Shown here piece after piece: positions 9,666-18,426 of a DNA stretch of 64,000 bases. Under the pieces are notes generated by a model. That model was not told the origin of the DNA, searched no databases, and was given only the letters and a program-made list of their open reading frames with translations. A program made the translations under genes and the position numbers. Source of the stretch: Sedimentitalea sp041224545. Its GTDB lineage: Bacteria > Pseudomonadota > Alphaproteobacteria > Rhodobacterales > Rhodobacteraceae. Numbering within the stretch: the stretch's first letter is position 1; every line of letters begins with the position of its first letter. The stretch spans positions 124,001 to 188,000 of the forward strand of contig NZ_JBGFGP010000176.1 of NCBI RefSeq assembly GCF_041224545.1, given 5' to 3'.

Positions 9666-10267
9666 GCCGCCACCCTCCTCTGGAATTGCGCCGGTGTCAT
9701 ATGGAACCTGGGCGACAGGAACTCTTCGGCGCGCTTGATCCAGCCACCCTTGCCGCCGGCTTTCGAGCGAGCGTATTTCCGGCTTGCCGACCGCTTGTCG
9801 GCGATACGGAAATAGTAATTGCGCCGGGCCACGCCATAGGCGTCGCGCAACGCCAGCCCGTCCGGCACCGCCGCATCCCGTGCGGCCGCAAGCGTTTGTG
9901 GCCCGATGGCACCGTCAACCGCGACCGAATAGCCCATGTCCCGCAGCATCCTCTGCAGAATCTTGACCGCATTGCCGCCTGCATTCACGTACATGTCAAA
10001 GAGGCTCGGTTGCAGTGCTGACGGCATTTCCGCAATCCGCGGGCGCTCGAAATAATGCGTGACAAAGATATCGACCGCCTGCGCCCGGCTCAGCGCGCGC
10101 ACATCCGCCGCTCCGACAATCCCATCCCCGGTCAGGTCAAGGCCAAGCCGTCGCATGGTGTGGATCGTCACGCCGTATTTGGTCGCACCGCCCGGATCAT
10201 CCGGATCATCCACATAGCCGCCTTCGCGAGCGACGATCTCTTCGGCAATCTGACGAACACTCTGCAT
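9656..10267 (-). CDS. holin-associated N-acetylmuramidase (GH108 endolysin)
   Basis: Peptidoglycan-cleaving endolysin, 203 residues. The N-terminal glycoside hydrolase 108 domain shows the catalytic Glu in AREGGYVDDPDDPGG (about 12-26) followed by the family mark ATKYGVT. A C-terminal peptidoglycan-binding segment is seen in GAIGPQTLAAAR (about 127-138). There is no signal peptide, so release should depend on the adjacent holin. The start at 10267 follows GGGAG at good spacing; the upstream in-frame start 18 bases earlier lies over that ribosome-binding site. The gene pair interrupts the cytochrome c maturation genes ccmE and ccmF. Confidence 0.88.
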   Translation of the reverse strand: MQSVRQIAEEIVAREGGYVDDPDDPGGATKYGVTIHTMRRLGLDLTGDGIVGAADVRALSRAQAVDIFVTHYFERPRIAEMPSALQPSLFDMYVNAGGNAVKILQRMLRDMGYSVAVDGAIGPQTLAAARDAAVPDGLALRDAYGVARRNYYFRIADKRSASRKYARSKAGGKGGWIKRAEEFLSPRFHMTPAQFQRRVAAWG

Positions 10268-10306
10268 GGAAGTCTCCCGAACCAACGCCGGAAAATCTCC
10301 ACAAGA

Positions 10307-10314
10307 TTGGTTAA
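10307..10314 (-). promoter_or_regulatory. possible CtrA half-site upstream of the lysis genes
   Basis: On the minus strand TTAACCAA lies 39 bases before the endolysin start. It matches the alphaproteobacterial CtrA half-site TTAACCAT at seven of eight positions, but the second TTAA half at the usual 7-base spacing is absent (TGTG instead). GTA lysis genes of Rhodobacter are known to depend on CtrA, so the position is suggestive only. Confidence 0.3.
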
Positions 10315-10357
10315 CGACCGCCGATCACAACGCGCGGACGTGCCACGAAAACGATCC

Positions 10358-10804
10358 TCAACTATCGCTCGGTTCCTGGTAAACGCCCTGTTCCTTGAGC
10401 GCGTCCACGACTTCCTTTGGCATGTAGGTTTCATCGTGTTTCGCAAGTATTTCAGTAGCTTCAAAGACACCGTTAACATAGCTTCCGGTGCCGATCATCC
10501 CCTGGTTCTCGGCGAACAGGTCCGGCAGAACCCCCGAGAAAGTCACCGGCACGGACGCCCCGCCATCCGTCACCGAAAAGCGGATCACCTCGCCTTGTCC
10601 GCGCTCAAGCGTGCCTTCCTCGACAAGCCCTCCGATTCGAAATACTTCGCTCGGCGCAGGTGGTTCCTCAAGAACCTGGCTCGGCGCTCGGAAGAAGTTG
10701 ATACCGTCGCGCATCCCGTATCCGATCAGCGCCGTCGCCAGCAGCAATGACACCGCCGCCACTGCAATCACCTGCATCCGGCGTTGCTTTTTCAGGTTTC
10801 GCAT
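10358..10804 (-). CDS. ccmE: periplasmic heme chaperone CcmE
   Basis: Membrane-anchored OB-fold protein that binds heme covalently in the periplasm and passes it to CcmF. 148 residues: short basic N-terminus, one membrane anchor (about 10-30), beta-barrel domain, and the heme-binding histidine in LAKHDETYMPKEV (about 122-134), with the tyrosine heme ligand in the same segment. The ATG at 10804 sits 7 bases after AGGAGG; an adjacent GTG three bases upstream is too close to that site. It lies 48 bases downstream of argC on the same strand, and is separated from ccmF by the endolysin/holin pair. Confidence 0.95.
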   Translation of the reverse strand: MRNLKKQRRMQVIAVAAVSLLLATALIGYGMRDGINFFRAPSQVLEEPPAPSEVFRIGGLVEEGTLERGQGEVIRFSVTDGGASVPVTFSGVLPDLFAENQGMIGTGSYVNGVFEATEILAKHDETYMPKEVVDALKEQGVYQEPSDS

Positions 10805-10851
10805 CACGTACCCTCCTCATTGCGCATCCCGCACTGAACCGTCTTTTCGCG

Positions 10852-11880
10852 TTAGGGGAACAGCGGCGCCATCATCAGACCGGTCGTTTCGTCCTCACCC
10901 AACATCAGGTTGGCGTTTTGCAACGCCTGCCCGCTGCTTCCCTTTGTCAGGTTATCCAGCGCCGCGATCACGATGGTCCGGCCTTCGATCCGGTCGGCGG
11001 CAACACCGATATGAACAAAGTTCGATCCGCGCACATGATGGGTGCTCGGAGCTTCGCCGAACGGCAGAAGTTCGACAAAGGGCTCATCGGCATACGCACT
11101 CTCGAAGGTCCGATAGATCTCTTTCGCATCCCCCTTGACGTAGACCGTCGCCAGAATGCCCCGGTTTGCCGGGATCAGGTGGGGAGTGAACTGCACTCTG
11201 ACCGGCCGACCCGCCAACGCGCTGAATTCCTGATCGAACTCGCCAAGGTGCCGATGCGTGCCGCCGATCGCATAGGCGTTATAGCCCTCGCTCAATTCCG
11301 CGTGCAGCAGGTTTTCCTTGAGGCTGCGCCCCGCGCCGGAAACCGCACATTTCAGATCGAGGATGATGTCATCCAGATCGATCACACCCGCCGAGATCAG
11401 GGGGCGCAACGCGAACTGTCCGGTCGCGGCATTGCACCCGGTTCCGGCAACCAGTCTCGCCCCCCGGATCTGCTCGCGATAGAATTCGCTCAGCCCGTAA
11501 ACCGCTTCACTTTGCTGCTCCAGCGCCGCATGGGCGTTGCCATACCATTTCTGATAGGCTTCGGGATCGCGCAGCCGGAAATCCGCCGACAAATCGACCA
11601 CCTTGAGATCCGCCGGAAGATCGCGGATCACCTGCTGACTGGTCTTGTGCGGCAAGGCGCAAAAACACAGGTCCACACCGGAGAAATCGATCTCCTCGAT
11701 CTTGCACAGCGTCGGAAGCGCCATGTGGCGCAGATGGGGAAACACATCCGCCATCTTCATGCCGGCTTTACGCTCGCCAGACAGCGCGACGATCTCCATG
11801 TGGGGATGCCCGGCGATCAGCCGGATCAGTTCTGCACCAGTATAGCCGCTGGCACCAAGGATTGCGATTTTGTGGGTCAT
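10852..11880 (-). CDS. argC: N-acetyl-gamma-glutamyl-phosphate reductase
   Basis: NADPH-dependent enzyme reducing N-acetylglutamyl phosphate to the semialdehyde in arginine synthesis (cytoplasm). 342 residues. The Rossmann start GASGYTGAELIRLI (residues 8-21), the catalytic cysteine in VAGTGCNAATG (about 144-154) and a histidine-containing segment APSTHHVRGSN (about 275-285) are visible. The ribosome-binding site is weak. It is followed by ccmE at 47 bases and preceded by murI, 95 bases upstream on the same strand. Confidence 0.95.
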   Translation of the reverse strand: MTHKIAILGASGYTGAELIRLIAGHPHMEIVALSGERKAGMKMADVFPHLRHMALPTLCKIEEIDFSGVDLCFCALPHKTSQQVIRDLPADLKVVDLSADFRLRDPEAYQKWYGNAHAALEQQSEAVYGLSEFYREQIRGARLVAGTGCNAATGQFALRPLISAGVIDLDDIILDLKCAVSGAGRSLKENLLHAELSEGYNAYAIGGTHRHLGEFDQEFSALAGRPVRVQFTPHLIPANRGILATVYVKGDAKEIYRTFESAYADEPFVELLPFGEAPSTHHVRGSNFVHIGVAADRIEGRTIVIAALDNLTKGSSGQALQNANLMLGEDETTGLMMAPLFP

Positions 11881-11975
11881 GTCATGAATCGTTCTTTGAT
11901 CGTAAGTAGAGAGAAGCAGCCCGTGTCAGCGAGGACAGGACTAGCGGAGAGATCTGCGTCGCGCCTTGATCCGGA

Positions 11976-12785
11976 TCAGGCCGCAGCAAACTTGATCTGT
12001 CGTCGCAGGAATTGTGTCGCACGGTCGCTCACACGGCTGGCATCGCCCGTGGTCAGATAGCCGGCCTCGCCCCTGCCCAGCATATCGGGGTGCCGTTCGA
12101 GATAATCCGCGAGACTGTCGGCCACCAGCGTGCCCTGGCTGAACACCTGCACATCCTGGCCAAGCGCATCCTGAAACGCATCCTGCATCAGCGGATAATG
12201 TGTGCATCCCAGAATCGCCGCCTGTGGATGCGGCATCTTGCGTTTGAGCGCGTCCACATGGCTCCGCACCAGCGCCTCGGCCAGGATCATGTCGCCCTCT
12301 TCGATCGCGTCGACGACACCGCCACAGGCCTGTGCCTCGACATCCACGCCGATCGCCCGAAACGCCAGTTCCCGCTGAAAGGCGCGGCTGGCAACGGTTG
12401 CGGGGGTGGCAAACAGTGCTACATGCTTGACCGCGACCTCGCGCGGCGGCGAGTTGTCCCCCCATTGCCGCTCGGTCAGCGCCTCGATCAGCGGCACAAA
12501 CACACCCAACACGCGTTTTCCCTTGGGCAATCCGCCTTCCTGCATCCGGCGCAGCGCCGCAGCGCTCGCGGTATTGCAGGCCAGAATCACCAGATCGCAG
12601 CCCGCGTCCCACAGGCGTTCGACGGCCCTGGTCGTCAGATTGTACACGTCATCCGCATCGCGCACCCCGTATGGCGCGTTCGCGCTGTCTCCGAGATACA
12701 GAAAATCCACATCGGGCAAGCGCTTCTGCGCCGCCGCAAGAACGGTCAGCCCGCCCAGCCCGGAATCGAAAATACCTACTGCCAT
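11976..12785 (-). CDS. murI: glutamate racemase
   Basis: Converts L- to D-glutamate for peptidoglycan. 269 residues. Both catalytic cysteine motifs are present: LVILACNTASAAALR (about 66-80) and AAILGCTHYPLMQ (about 181-193); the N-terminal GIFDSGLGGLTVL and GDSANAPYG match the family. Two starts are possible: the ATG at 12785 (used here, giving the usual MAVGIFDSG start) and a TTG at 12794 that forms a TTGA overlap with the stop of the upstream acyltransferase, suggesting translational coupling. Neither has a strong ribosome-binding site. Confidence 0.94.
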   Translation of the reverse strand: MAVGIFDSGLGGLTVLAAAQKRLPDVDFLYLGDSANAPYGVRDADDVYNLTTRAVERLWDAGCDLVILACNTASAAALRRMQEGGLPKGKRVLGVFVPLIEALTERQWGDNSPPREVAVKHVALFATPATVASRAFQRELAFRAIGVDVEAQACGGVVDAIEEGDMILAEALVRSHVDALKRKMPHPQAAILGCTHYPLMQDAFQDALGQDVQVFSQGTLVADSLADYLERHPDMLGRGEAGYLTTGDASRVSDRATQFLRRQIKFAAA

Positions 12786-12790
12786 TTTGC

Positions 12791-13681
12791 TCAAGCGCGA
12801 TGCTTGTCCTCAAACTCACAGCCATAGTCATAAGACTTCAATGGCGTTGGAGACAGCTCATAAGTCGCTTTTCGCAGAAAATCCATCATCGCTTTCGAGT
12901 CTTTGGTCATCGGCGCAAGAATGTCGCGCCCCAGCGGTTTTCCGATCACAACCTCGACCGGACGATCCACGCGCTTGTGAAACTCTTTCAGCAGCAAACC
13001 CATGCGCAGGTTCGTATGCAGATGGCTGGCAATCTGGAACAATCGGCTGGTGTGACCGTCGAAAAACAGAGGAACCACCGTGGCTTCGGACTTGGCGACC
13101 ATCCGTGCGGTAAAGCTGCGCCAGCCCGGATCCATGGGATAGGAAAACGGCCTGACCCCGGTGCTGACCGTGCCGCCGGGGAAGAGTCCGATGGCACCGC
13201 CCCGGTCCAGATAGCCAAGCGCGGCCTTGCGGGTCTCGATGTTCTGGCACACCGCCTCTTTGGCCTCGTCAAACGAAATCGGCAGCACGACCCTTTCCAG
13301 GTCGTCAGCCCTGCGAAAGATGCGATGCGCAAGGATGCGGAAATCCGCGCGGGTCCGCGACAGGATGTAGCCCATCATCAAACCGTCGAGGATGCCATAA
13401 GGATGATTCGCAATCAGGATCAGCGGGCCTTCCGCGGGAATATTGGCCAGCGATCCCCCGACCACATTCAGCGTGATGCCATATCGCTCGACCATCACCG
13501 ACCAGAAATCCCGCCCCTGCTCCATTTCCTCCTTGTAGCCCCTCGCGCGCCGGATCAATCCGATTCGCCCGGTGCTGTTTTCAATCAGACGGATCATGGC
13601 GCGACCGCCACGGGACGCGGCGGAGTGAGAATAGGAAATATCGCGCACCACATGCCGGCGTGAGTTCATGCAGGCCACCAT
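12791..13681 (-). CDS. lysophospholipid acyltransferase family protein
   Basis: PlsC-like acyltransferase, 296 residues. The acyl-acceptor motif is seen as IANHPYGILDG (about 93-103): histidine and aspartate are separated by five residues rather than the usual four, a spacing I associate with the hemolysin-like subgroup. The second motif is GGAIGLFPGGTVSTG (about 160-174). Substrate not determinable; members acylate lysophosphatidate or ornithine lipids. The end of the gene overlaps a possible TTG start of murI. The start is uncertain: ATG at 13681 (used) or 13669. A perfect 20-bp palindrome ends seven bases upstream of the 13681 start. Confidence 0.8.
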   Translation of the reverse strand: MVACMNSRRHVVRDISYSHSAASRGGRAMIRLIENSTGRIGLIRRARGYKEEMEQGRDFWSVMVERYGITLNVVGGSLANIPAEGPLILIANHPYGILDGLMMGYILSRTRADFRILAHRIFRRADDLERVVLPISFDEAKEAVCQNIETRKAALGYLDRGGAIGLFPGGTVSTGVRPFSYPMDPGWRSFTARMVAKSEATVVPLFFDGHTSRLFQIASHLHTNLRMGLLLKEFHKRVDRPVEVVIGKPLGRDILAPMTKDSKAMMDFLRKATYELSPTPLKSYDYGCEFEDKHRA

Positions 13682-13687
13682 CTTTGC

Positions 13688-13707
13688 GTAGCGGCCCGGG
13701 CCGCTAC
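13688..13707. repeat. perfect 20-bp GC palindrome before the acyltransferase start
   Basis: GTAGCGGCCC is followed directly by its reverse complement GGGCCGCTAC with no spacer, six bases before the ATG at 13681 on the minus strand. In RNA it would fold over the translation start region; in DNA it could be an operator. No T-run follows. Confidence 0.6.
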
Positions 13708-13776
13708 CTGTCTTGTTCAGGCGGCATACATCAGCTTTGTATCAGTTTTCCTATGGCATTTCGCGATAGACCTGAC

Positions 13777-13853
13777 TCACCTGACGCTGCCTGAAATCAA
13801 AGATTTCAACGCGTTAGCTGATACGGGATGTTTCAAGTAAATCGCGAAACGCT
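13777..13853 (-). repeat. 77-bp dispersed repeat, copy A
   Basis: Read on the minus strand it begins at the first base after the TAA stop of the indolepyruvate oxidoreductase gene. It aligns without gaps to 42458-42534 (copy B, plus strand) over 77 bases with 62 identities. It contains an inverted repeat GAAATC/GATTTC with a three-base loop, nested inside a CTAACG/CGTCAG pair. Both copies have the same orientation relative to the gene they follow. Confidence 0.75.
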
Positions 13854-16800
13854 TTATTCCGCAGCTTCCGAGAATTTCGAACCGCCGCTGCGGAATGTCG
13901 CCAGCAATTCCTCGCGCCGTTTCGCCGCCTTGGCCTCGCTTGCCGCCTTGACCGGACCAAAGCCGCGAATGTCGAGCGGCAGGCGCGCCAGCGCAATCGC
14001 GACATCCATCGTCTGCGCGGTCACATTGGGCAGGATTTCGGCCATATCCGTCTCGTATTGTCGGATCAGGGCGCGCTCCATCTTGCGTTCTTCACTATAG
14101 CCGAACACGTCCAGCGGCGTGCCGCGCAGCCCCTTGAGACCGCGCAACAGCTTGAGGGGCATGCGCATCCATGATCCGAATTCGCGTTTTTTCGGACGCC
14201 CATCCGATCCCTTGCCCCCCAGAATGGGTGGTGCCAGGTGGAATGTCATCCTGAAATCGCCATCGAACTCGGCGGCGGCCTTCTCCTGGCTGCTCAGCAA
14301 CAGACGCGCAACTTCGTACTCGTCCTTGTAGGACAGCAGCTTGTGATACCCCCTGGCAACCGCCTCTTTCAGGTCCGCATGCTCGATCGGTTCCAGGAAC
14401 CTGCGATATTTCCTTGCAAGCCGCTTGTTCTGGTACTGCGTCAGGTGATCGGCGCGATAGGCAATGGTCTCGTCCAGCGTCTTGGGCAGTTCGACCACCT
14501 TGGGTCGTGACAATCGCTCCGCCTCTTCGGTATAGAGAACCGCCCAGCGACCGATTTCGAACGCCCGCAGGTTCCGTTCCACCGCCGCGCCATTCAACTG
14601 GATCGCGCCGGTGATCGCCTCATAGCTCAGCGGGATCAATCCGCGCTGCCACGCGCCGCCGAACACCATCATGTTGGAAAAGATCGAGTCGCCCAGCGTC
14701 GCGCGCGCCAGATCCGACGCATCGAACAGGTCGAGCCGATCCTTGATCCGCGCCTGCAACGCAAGCTCCAGGCGATCAAACGGAAGCGCGAACTCGGTGT
14801 TGCGGGTGAAATCCCCGGTGATGATCTCGTGGCTGTTCACCACCGCGCCGGTCTGCCCCGTCTTGGTCAGACCCAATGTCTTGGAGCCGGCGCTGACGAC
14901 CATGTCGCCGCCGATCAGGGCATGCGCCTCGCCGGTCGCGACCCGGATCGCGCTGATGTCTTCGGGCCTGTTGGCCAGACGGCAGTGGATATGGACCGCA
15001 CCGCCCTTCTGAGCGAGCCCGGCCATCTCCATCATGCCGGCACCCTTGCCGTCGATCTGCGCCGCCTGCGCCATCAAGGCGCCTATGGTCACGACACCGG
15101 TGCCGCCAACGCCGGTTATCACCACGTTATGTGTCCCGTTGATCTCGGGCAGTTCCGGTTCCGGCAGATCCGGCAGGGTCAGTTCGGTGGTGGCTTCCTT
15201 CCTGATCCTCGCGCCCTCCAGAGTTACGAAAGACGGGCAGAAGCCCCTCAGACAAGAGAAATCCTTGTTGCAGCTGGACTGGTCGATGGCCCGCTTGCGG
15301 CCCAGTTCGGTCTCGACCGGGACGATCGACACACAGTTCGACTGCACCCCGCAATCGCCACAACCCTCACAGATATCGGTATTGATGAATACGCGCTTGT
15401 CCGGATCGGGGAATTGCCCGCGCTTGCGCCGGCGTCGTTTCTCCGCGGCACAGGTCTGGATATAGATGATCGCGCTGACGCCCTCGATCTCGCGATATTC
15501 GCGCTGCACGGCATCCATCTCGGCCCTCTCGTGCCATTCCAGCCCCTTGGGAAAGACATCGCGCGCGGGCTCTTCCTTTTCATCATAAACGACGGCAACC
15601 CGTTCGATCCCGATGGCCTTCAGCTCTCGCGCGATGCGCGGCGCATCAAGATCGCCTTCGTTATGCTGCCCGCCTGTCATCGCCACGGCGTCGTTGTAAA
15701 GGATCTTGTAGGTGATGTTGGTCCCCGCGGCCTGCGCCGCGCGGATGGCCTGGATACCGGAATGATTATACGTTCCGTCGCCGAGGTTCTGGAAAACATG
15801 CCTGGTTTTGGAGAACGGCGCTTCACCGATCCAGTTCGCCCCCTCGCCTCCCATATGGGTATAGCCAATCGTGGAGCGATCCATCCATTGCGCCATGTAA
15901 TGGCAACCGATCCCCGCATAGGCGCGGCTGCCATCGGGCAGTCTGGTCGAACTGTTATGCGGACAACCGGAACAGAAATACGGCAGGCGCGCGGCGATTT
16001 CTTCGGCATTGTCGTTGCGACGCGCATCATCCAGCGCAGCCATGCCGGCCCGGATGCCATCGGTTTCCCGCCCCTCTTCAAGCAGGATCGCCCCCAGTTT
16101 TTCGGCGATCATGATCGGGTCGAGCGCGCCGCGCGTCGGGAACAACTCCATCCGGCGACCGTGCTCCCAAGTGTCGCCCTTGTGCCAGCCGTACACCCGG
16201 CGACCGCCACGGTCGTCAAAGATCGCTTCCTTGACCTGTACCTCGATCAGTTTGCGCTTTTCCTCGACAACGACGATTAGGTCCAGACCCTCCGCCCACT
16301 CATGAAAGCTGTCCATGTCAAGCGGAAAGGTCTGGCCGACCTTGTAGGTCGTAATGCCCAGGCGCTCGGCTTCTGTCTCATCGATATTGAGCAACGACAT
16401 CGCGTGCACCAGATCGAGCCAGTTCTTGCCCGCCGCGACAAAACCGATCCTGGCGCCGGGTTTGCCCCAGACCCGTTTGTCAATCCGGTTGGCGCGCGCA
16501 AAGGCTTCGGCGGCAAAGCGCTTGTAGTCGATCACACGCGCTTCCTGCGCGGCCGGCGTATCGACCAGAAGGATGTTCAGCCCGCCCTCGGGCATATCGA
16601 ATTCGGGCGTGACAAGTTGCATGCGCATCGGATCACCATCCACGACCGAGGTCACCTCGATGGTGTCCTTCATCGTCTTCAACCCAACCCAGAGGCCGGA
16701 AAATCGCGACAGGGCATAGCCATAGATACCGTAGTCGAGGATTTCCTGCACACCCGCCGGGCTGATCACGGGCATATATGCGTCCACCAGCGCCCATTCG

Positions 16801-17276
16801 CTCTGATGCAGCACCGTGCTCGATTCTCCCGTGTGATCGTCGCCCATCGCCATCAGGACACCGCCATGCCGGCTGGTGCCGGCCATGTTGGCGTGCTTCA
16901 TCGGATCGCCGGAACGGTCGATGCCGGGCCCCTTGCCGTACCAGAGACCGAACACACCGTCGAACCTGCCGTCGCCTCGCAATTCCGCCTGCTGACTCCC
17001 CCAAAGCGCCGTCGCCGCGAGATCTTCGTTCAATCCCAACTGAAACGTCACATCGTGCTCCGCCAGAGGTTTCGCGGCGCGTTGCATCTGCAGATCGACA
17101 GCCCCGAGTGGCGATCCACGATACCCAGTCACCAATCCCGCCGTATTCAGCCCTGCCGCCTTGTCGCGTGCGCTTTGCATGAGCATCAATCGGACCAGCG
17201 CCTGCGTCCCGTTGAGCATGATGGGGCTTTTGCTCAGGTCGAAACGATCATTCAACGAGATCTTTTGCGTGCTCAT
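13854..17276 (-). CDS. indolepyruvate ferredoxin oxidoreductase, fused alpha-beta-gamma type
   Basis: Thiamine-diphosphate 2-oxoacid:ferredoxin oxidoreductase of 1140 residues, with the catalytic (IorA-like) and gamma (IorB-like) parts on one chain. It is expected to decarboxylate aryl pyruvates oxidatively to aryl-acetyl-CoA. N-terminal pyrimidine-binding region includes GLVTGYRGSPLGAVDLQ (about 48-64). Cysteine clusters are seen in LPYFCSGCPHNSST and in ICEGCGDCGVQSNC (about 640-653); the C-terminal half has GVGGTGVVTIGALMAQAA (about 723-740). It is divergent from a LysR gene, with 165 bases between starts. A 77-bp repeat abuts its stop codon. Start ATG preceded by GGGAGG. Confidence 0.9.
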   Translation of the reverse strand: MSTQKISLNDRFDLSKSPIMLNGTQALVRLMLMQSARDKAAGLNTAGLVTGYRGSPLGAVDLQMQRAAKPLAEHDVTFQLGLNEDLAATALWGSQQAELRGDGRFDGVFGLWYGKGPGIDRSGDPMKHANMAGTSRHGGVLMAMGDDHTGESSTVLHQSEWALVDAYMPVISPAGVQEILDYGIYGYALSRFSGLWVGLKTMKDTIEVTSVVDGDPMRMQLVTPEFDMPEGGLNILLVDTPAAQEARVIDYKRFAAEAFARANRIDKRVWGKPGARIGFVAAGKNWLDLVHAMSLLNIDETEAERLGITTYKVGQTFPLDMDSFHEWAEGLDLIVVVEEKRKLIEVQVKEAIFDDRGGRRVYGWHKGDTWEHGRRMELFPTRGALDPIMIAEKLGAILLEEGRETDGIRAGMAALDDARRNDNAEEIAARLPYFCSGCPHNSSTRLPDGSRAYAGIGCHYMAQWMDRSTIGYTHMGGEGANWIGEAPFSKTRHVFQNLGDGTYNHSGIQAIRAAQAAGTNITYKILYNDAVAMTGGQHNEGDLDAPRIARELKAIGIERVAVVYDEKEEPARDVFPKGLEWHERAEMDAVQREYREIEGVSAIIYIQTCAAEKRRRRKRGQFPDPDKRVFINTDICEGCGDCGVQSNCVSIVPVETELGRKRAIDQSSCNKDFSCLRGFCPSFVTLEGARIRKEATTELTLPDLPEPELPEINGTHNVVITGVGGTGVVTIGALMAQAAQIDGKGAGMMEMAGLAQKGGAVHIHCRLANRPEDISAIRVATGEAHALIGGDMVVSAGSKTLGLTKTGQTGAVVNSHEIITGDFTRNTEFALPFDRLELALQARIKDRLDLFDASDLARATLGDSIFSNMMVFGGAWQRGLIPLSYEAITGAIQLNGAAVERNLRAFEIGRWAVLYTEEAERLSRPKVVELPKTLDETIAYRADHLTQYQNKRLARKYRRFLEPIEHADLKEAVARGYHKLLSYKDEYEVARLLLSSQEKAAAEFDGDFRMTFHLAPPILGGKGSDGRPKKREFGSWMRMPLKLLRGLKGLRGTPLDVFGYSEERKMERALIRQYETDMAEILPNVTAQTMDVAIALARLPLDIRGFGPVKAASEAKAAKRREELLATFRSGGSKFSEAAE

Positions 17277-17312
17277 GTTGGCCTCCCGCTATACATGATT
17301 ATGCTTGCTGAA

Positions 17313-17330
17313 TATGAATAATAGGTCATA
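17313..17330. promoter_or_regulatory. candidate LysR operator
   Basis: TATGA and TCATA are separated by eight bases in the divergent promoter region between the oxidoreductase and LysR genes. The symmetry and A/T-rich setting fit a LysR-type site, but only one such repeat is seen. Confidence 0.35.
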
Positions 17331-17441
17331 AATCCTGACCCGTATAGTCCAAAAACACGATTGCCGCGACGATACGACTGTTGCAAGGAGTGCATGGCGG
17401 CCCTTCTTATGGGTCAACATACAGGAGCAAAGGCTTCACCG

Positions 17442-18359
17442 ATGGATTGGGACAAGCTCAGAATTTTTCACGCCGTTGCGGATGCCGGCAGCCTGACACA
17501 CGCGGGGGACCGGCTCAATCTGTCCCAATCGGCCGTGAGCCGGCAAATCCGCGCGCTCGAAGACACGCTGGGTGCCACGCTTTTTCATCGCCACGCGCGC
17601 GGTCTGATTCTGACCGAGCAAGGCGAATTGTTGTTCGATGCGACAAATTCCATGTCCAAACGGCTGGAAACTGCCGCAGCGCGCATCAAGGACAGCGAAG
17701 AAGAGGTTTTTGGCGAATTGCGCGTCACCACGACCTTTGGCTTCGGGCTGCTCTGGCTGGCGCCGCGCCTGCCCAAGCTCTATGAAAAGTATCCGGAACT
17801 CAAGGTCGACCTGATCCTCGATGAACGCGTTCTGGACCTGCCCATGCGCGAGGCTGACGTCGCCATCCGGATGAAGGAACCAAGCCAGGCCGATCTGATC
17901 CGCAAGCGTCTGATGTCGGTACAGATGCTGATGTATGCATCCCGCGAATACCTGGATCAGAACGGTATTCCGCAGACCATCGAAGATATCGCGGACCACC
18001 GGCTGATCTGTCAGAAAACCGATGCCGCTCAGGCCGTGGCGGGCGCGACGCTGGTGCAATCGCTGATGGCGTACAATCCGCGTTCGACCCTCACGATCAA
18101 CAACTATTTTGGCGTCCTGCAAGGCGTCTTGCACAATGTCGGGATTGGCGTCCTGCCGGATTACGTGACCCACGATTTCCCGCAATTGGTGCGGGTCCTG
18201 CCCGAGATTGAATCGGCCGATGTTCCGGTGTTCCTCGCCTATCCCGAGGAGTTGCGACAATCTCAGCGGATTGCCGCCTTTCGGGACTTTGTGCAGGAAG
18301 AGATCATTACCTACCGTAAGCATTTGAGATCACTAGAAAATAACCAAGACATGCAGTAG
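17442..18359 (+). CDS. LysR family transcriptional regulator
   Basis: LysR-type DNA-binding regulator, 305 residues. The N-terminal winged helix (1-60) reads MDWDKLRIFHAVADAGSLT followed by LSQSAVSRQIRALE; the effector domain covers about 90-295. The start used begins directly at the helix-turn-helix, preceded by AAAGG at eight bases; an ATG at 17394 behind AAGGAG would add 16 residues. It is transcribed away from the indolepyruvate oxidoreductase gene, so that gene is the most likely target, but no ligand can be named. Confidence 0.9.
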   Translation: MDWDKLRIFHAVADAGSLTHAGDRLNLSQSAVSRQIRALEDTLGATLFHRHARGLILTEQGELLFDATNSMSKRLETAAARIKDSEEEVFGELRVTTTFGFGLLWLAPRLPKLYEKYPELKVDLILDERVLDLPMREADVAIRMKEPSQADLIRKRLMSVQMLMYASREYLDQNGIPQTIEDIADHRLICQKTDAAQAVAGATLVQSLMAYNPRSTLTINNYFGVLQGVLHNVGIGVLPDYVTHDFPQLVRVLPEIESADVPVFLAYPEELRQSQRIAAFRDFVQEEIITYRKHLRSLENNQDMQ

Positions 18360-18426
18360 CTGCATAGCAGCTTTGCCCTTGATGCGTCATTATGGACCTT
18401 GATCGAACAGAAACCGACACTTAATT

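Noticed and set aside
9087..10267. Prophage remnant
   Set aside because: Only holin and endolysin are present, tightly placed among ccm genes, with no integrase, repressor or structural genes; GTA lysis genes explain it better.
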